Shown: one piece after another, positions 7,017-8,646 of the stretch | How positions within the stretch are numbered: the first letter of the stretch is position 1 | How the letters are laid out: every line of letters begins with the position of its first letter | DNA from: an uncultured Alphaproteobacteria bacterium | GTDB lineage: Bacteria; Pseudomonadota; Alphaproteobacteria; Caulobacterales; Caulobacteraceae | Direction of reading: 5' to 3' | NCBI GenBank assembly: GCA_903933475.1 | Contig: CAIZKE010000141.1 | Location: 1-8,646, forward strand | Length of the DNA stretch: 8,646 bases | Notes under the pieces: generated by a model | The model's input: only the letters and a program-made list of their open reading frames with translations | Told to the model about the DNA's origin: nothing | Databases searched by the model: none | Made by a program: the position numbers and the translations under genes

Positions 7017-7787
7017 TCAGGCCGGCTCGACCTCGCGGACATTCTCGATGCCCGCGGCCCGGAGGGCGGCGATCAGCTCTCCAACGGTGACCGTCAGCTC
7101 GGCCTCGTCGCGGCTGCGCAGGACCAGGTTCGATCCATAGAGCCCCTCGGTAAAGAAGGGATAGCTGCCCAGGCTGAGGCTCGGATGGGCCTTGGCCACC
7201 GCCTCCAGGGGCGCGGCGATGGCACCCTCGCCCGAGCCTTCCACGCGGACCGTGCGGGACAGGACCACCGCGCCCGACCGAAGCCTTGGCCCCACGTCCT
7301 CCAGCATGCCGCGCATGATCTGGGGTACGCCCGCCAGGACAAAGACATTGCCGATGGTGAACCCTGGCGGTCCCTGTGCCGGGTTGATGACCAGGGACCC
7401 GCCCACCGGCACCCGGGCCATGCGCCGCCGGGCGACATTCATCTGGTCGCCCCAGCGGGACTGCATCAGGGCCAGGATGTCGGGGTGCTCTTCCAGCGCC
7501 ACGCCGAAGGCCGCCGCCACCGAGTCGGCGGTGATGTCGTCGTGGGTGGGCCCGATCCCGCCGGTGGTGATGACATAGTCGTAGCGGGCGCGCAGGGCGT
7601 TCAGGGCGTCGACGATCTCGTCCTGGATGTCGGGCACGGTACGCGCCTCGCACAGGTCCACCCCGTGCACGCCCAGATACCGGGCAATGTCCCTCAAATT
7701 GGTGTCCTGGGTGCGGCCGGACAGGATCTCGTCACCGATGATCAGCACCGCCGCCGTCACCACATCGTCTCCGCCCGGGCTGCCCAT
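7017..7787 (-). CDS. CinA N-terminal-type protein (MoaB/MogA fold, competence/damage-inducible protein A family)
   Basis: A 256-residue protein from ATG 7787. It is a single MoCF (molybdopterin-binding-like) domain: AAVLIIGDEILSGRTQDTN near the N-terminus, TTGGIGPTHDDIT in the middle, NPAQGPPGF and VFVLAGVPQIM after it, and GSYPFF near the end. These are hallmarks of the CinA amino-terminal family. Full-length CinA of about 410-430 residues also has a C-terminal PncC nicotinamide-nucleotide amidase domain, which is missing here; the protein ends naturally at TGA. In full-length relatives the CinA-type domain has been linked to ADP-ribose pyrophosphatase activity in pyridine-nucleotide recycling; whether the short form does this is unknown. 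ATG 7787 has GGAG 8 bases upstream, better than ATG 7814, which has no clear ribosome site. It is the first gene of the minus-strand cluster and is divergent from sfsA. Confidence 0.9.
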   Translation of the reverse strand: MGSPGGDDVVTAAVLIIGDEILSGRTQDTNLRDIARYLGVHGVDLCEARTVPDIQDEIVDALNALRARYDYVITTGGIGPTHDDITADSVAAAFGVALEEHPDILALMQSRWGDQMNVARRRMARVPVGGSLVINPAQGPPGFTIGNVFVLAGVPQIMRGMLEDVGPRLRSGAVVLSRTVRVEGSGEGAIAAPLEAVAKAHPSLSLGSYPFFTEGLYGSNLVLRSRDEAELTVTVGELIAALRAAGIENVREVEPA

Positions 7788-7795
7788 GCGTAAGT

Positions 7796-7799
7796 CTCC
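7796..7799 (-). promoter_or_regulatory. Ribosome binding site deciding the start of the cinA-like gene
   Basis: On the minus strand GGAG stands 8 bases before ATG 7787. The alternative ATG at 7814 has no comparable motif, so this site selects the shorter protein. Confidence 0.55.
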
Positions 7800-7836
7800 G
7801 TTTCCGGCGAACATCTATCGGCTGGAGCCCCGCTTG

Positions 7837-7844
7837 CCTATACC
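7837..7844 (+). promoter_or_regulatory. Possible -10 element for sfsA, would give a leaderless mRNA
   Basis: CCTATACC lies 6 bases before the sfsA ATG and matches 6 of 8 positions of the alphaproteobacterial (Caulobacter housekeeping sigma) -10 pattern GCTANAWC. Transcription would then begin at or next to the ATG. No ribosome site precedes sfsA, which agrees with a leaderless message, but I see no convincing -35 element. It lies in the 63-base divergent gap 7788-7850, which should also hold the cinA-like gene's promoter; I cannot identify that one. Confidence 0.25.
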
Positions 7845-7850
7845 CGCCTC

Positions 7851-8552
7851 ATGGACTTCCCCGCCCCCCTGGTCCCGGCCACCCTTCTGCGGCGCTACAA
7901 GCGCTTCTTGGCCGATGTCGTGCTTGAGGACGGGTCGGAACTCACCGTCCACTGCCCCAACCCAGGCGCCATGCTGGGGCTGAACGCGCCGGGCCTTCCC
8001 GCCTGGCTGTCGATCTCGGACAATCCCAAGCGCAAGCTGTCCCATACGCTGGAGCTGCTCGAGGCCGACGGCGGCCTGGTCGGCATCAACACCCTGCTGC
8101 CCAACCGCCTGGTGGCCGAAGCCCTGGAGGCAGGGACAATCCCCGAGCTGGCCGGCTACGCCTCGGTCCGGCGGGAAGTGAAGTACGGCAAGGCCAGCCG
8201 GGTGGACTTCCTGCTCGAGGACCCGGCCCAGGGCCGCTGCTGGCTGGAGGTCAAGAACGTCCATCTCATGCGCTCGCCGGGCCTCGCCGAGTTCCCGGAC
8301 TGCGTGGCGGCCCGCTCCACCCGCCATCTGGAGGAACTGGCCGAGCAGGTCGCGGCAGGCGACCGGGCTGTGGCCCTGTTCGTGATCCAGCGCATGGACT
8401 GCGAGACCTTCAGCGCCTGCGCTGACCTCGATCCCGCCTTCGCCCGGGGGCTCGAGGCGGCGGCCACGGCCGGGGTCGAGGTCATGGCCTGGACCTGCGA
8501 GGTCGAAGCTGGCGGCGTTCGTATCACACGGCCCCTGCCCTGGCGGCGTTGA
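7851..8552 (+). CDS. sfsA: SfsA family protein (sugar fermentation stimulation protein homologue)
   Basis: A 233-residue protein, the usual SfsA length, matching the family along its whole extent: LLRRYKRFLADV near the start, HCPNPGAMLGL, a SHTLEL-containing strand, GINTLLPNRLV, then RVDFLLE and CWLEVKNVHL, and FPDCVAARSTRHLEEL towards the C-terminus. Asp119, Glu133 and Lys135 are arranged like a PD-(D/E)xK nuclease active site, which SfsA proteins are known to resemble; the N-terminal part corresponds to an OB-like nucleic-acid-binding domain. In E. coli SfsA was described as a DNA-binding protein affecting maltose use; its biochemical job is still unsettled, and nuclease activity here is only inferred. 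The start ATG 7851 is the first in-frame ATG and matches the family N-terminus. It is transcribed away from the cinA-like gene. Confidence 0.95.
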   Translation: MDFPAPLVPATLLRRYKRFLADVVLEDGSELTVHCPNPGAMLGLNAPGLPAWLSISDNPKRKLSHTLELLEADGGLVGINTLLPNRLVAEALEAGTIPELAGYASVRREVKYGKASRVDFLLEDPAQGRCWLEVKNVHLMRSPGLAEFPDCVAARSTRHLEELAEQVAAGDRAVALFVIQRMDCETFSACADLDPAFARGLEAAATAGVEVMAWTCEVEAGGVRITRPLPWRR

Positions 8553-8583
8553 CTTCCCGGCTCGCGGTGCCAGCATCGTAGGC

Positions 8584-8646
8584 ATGCTCGCCGCCCTGAT
8601 CCTCGCCGCCGCCGTGTCCGCAGCGCCCACGCCCGCCCGGCTCCAG
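8584..8646 (+). CDS. Start of a putative secreted protein (3'-truncated)
   Basis: Twenty-one codons from ATG 8584 run to the window end without a stop and translate to a short hydrophobic, alanine/leucine-rich stretch followed by VSAAPTPARLQ. This looks like a signal peptide with a possible Ala-X-Ala-like cleavage site (VSA before AP), though the positive N-region is missing. It lies 31 bases after sfsA on the same strand and could be co-transcribed. A weak AGG sits only a few bases before the ATG. Too little is visible to assign a family, and in GC-rich DNA such a short open frame can arise by chance. Confidence 0.4.
   Translation, partial: MLAALILAAAVSAAPTPARLQ

Noticed and set aside
7007..7042. 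Start of the guanylyltransferase at ATG 7042
   Set aside because: It would overlap the cinA-like coding end and add 12 residues not typical of the family; ATG 7006 places the GGSG loop at the usual distance from the start.
5723..7090. Open frame of 455 codons on the plus strand opposite the guanylyltransferase-AGE gene
   Set aside because: Low-complexity shadow of a GC-rich coding strand with no family features; it also runs into the cinA-like gene.
1..8646. Mobile elements, CRISPR arrays, tRNA or rRNA genes, toxin-antitoxin or defence genes
   Set aside because: No repeats with regular spacing, transposase or integrase motifs, or RNA gene signatures were seen on either strand by reading; coding genes fill nearly all of the window.

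Overview
This is high-GC DNA with tightly packed bacterial genes. Gene content and style suggest an alphaproteobacterium, most likely in or near Caulobacteraceae (Caulobacter or Phenylobacterium type). The taxon is an inference; no rRNA or other marker gene is present. There are six substantial protein genes plus a fragment of a seventh. I see no tRNA, rRNA, insertion sequence, CRISPR array or phage gene.

Left part (1-2840, plus strand): the end of a surface-polysaccharide operon. It holds a 5'-truncated membrane-anchored nucleotide-sugar 4,6-dehydratase (FlaA1/WbpM/CapD family) and, 37 bases later, a UDP-glucuronate 4-epimerase-like enzyme. Both supply nucleotide sugars for capsule, O-antigen or exopolysaccharide. 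This stretch is visibly less GC-rich than the rest. A perfect inverted repeat lies over the epimerase stop codon.

Middle (2875-7814, minus strand): read 5'->3' on the minus strand, the order is a short CinA-type MoaB/MogA-fold protein, then a fused GDP-mannose enzyme, then GTP-type phosphoenolpyruvate carboxykinase. The fused enzyme joins a mannose-1-phosphate guanylyltransferase to an AGE-superfamily (alpha/alpha)6-barrel sugar isomerase domain, and its start follows the cinA-like stop closely. The carboxykinase probably has its own promoter region, which contains a conspicuous inverted repeat (GTGACGT-N7-ACGTCAC). The products fit together loosely: PEP carboxykinase feeds gluconeogenesis towards fructose-6-phosphate, and the fused enzyme could draw fructose-6-phosphate into mannose-6-phosphate and finish GDP-mannose, with a phosphomannomutase encoded elsewhere.

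Right part (7851-8646, plus strand): sfsA, divergent from the cinA-like gene across a 63-base gap, then the first 21 codons of an apparently secreted protein cut by the window edge.

The best candidate for something unusual is the guanylyltransferase-AGE fusion. Classical bifunctional enzymes of this pathway (ManC/AlgA/XanB) carry a cupin isomerase domain at that place. I found no obviously new defence, mobile or RNA-based system.
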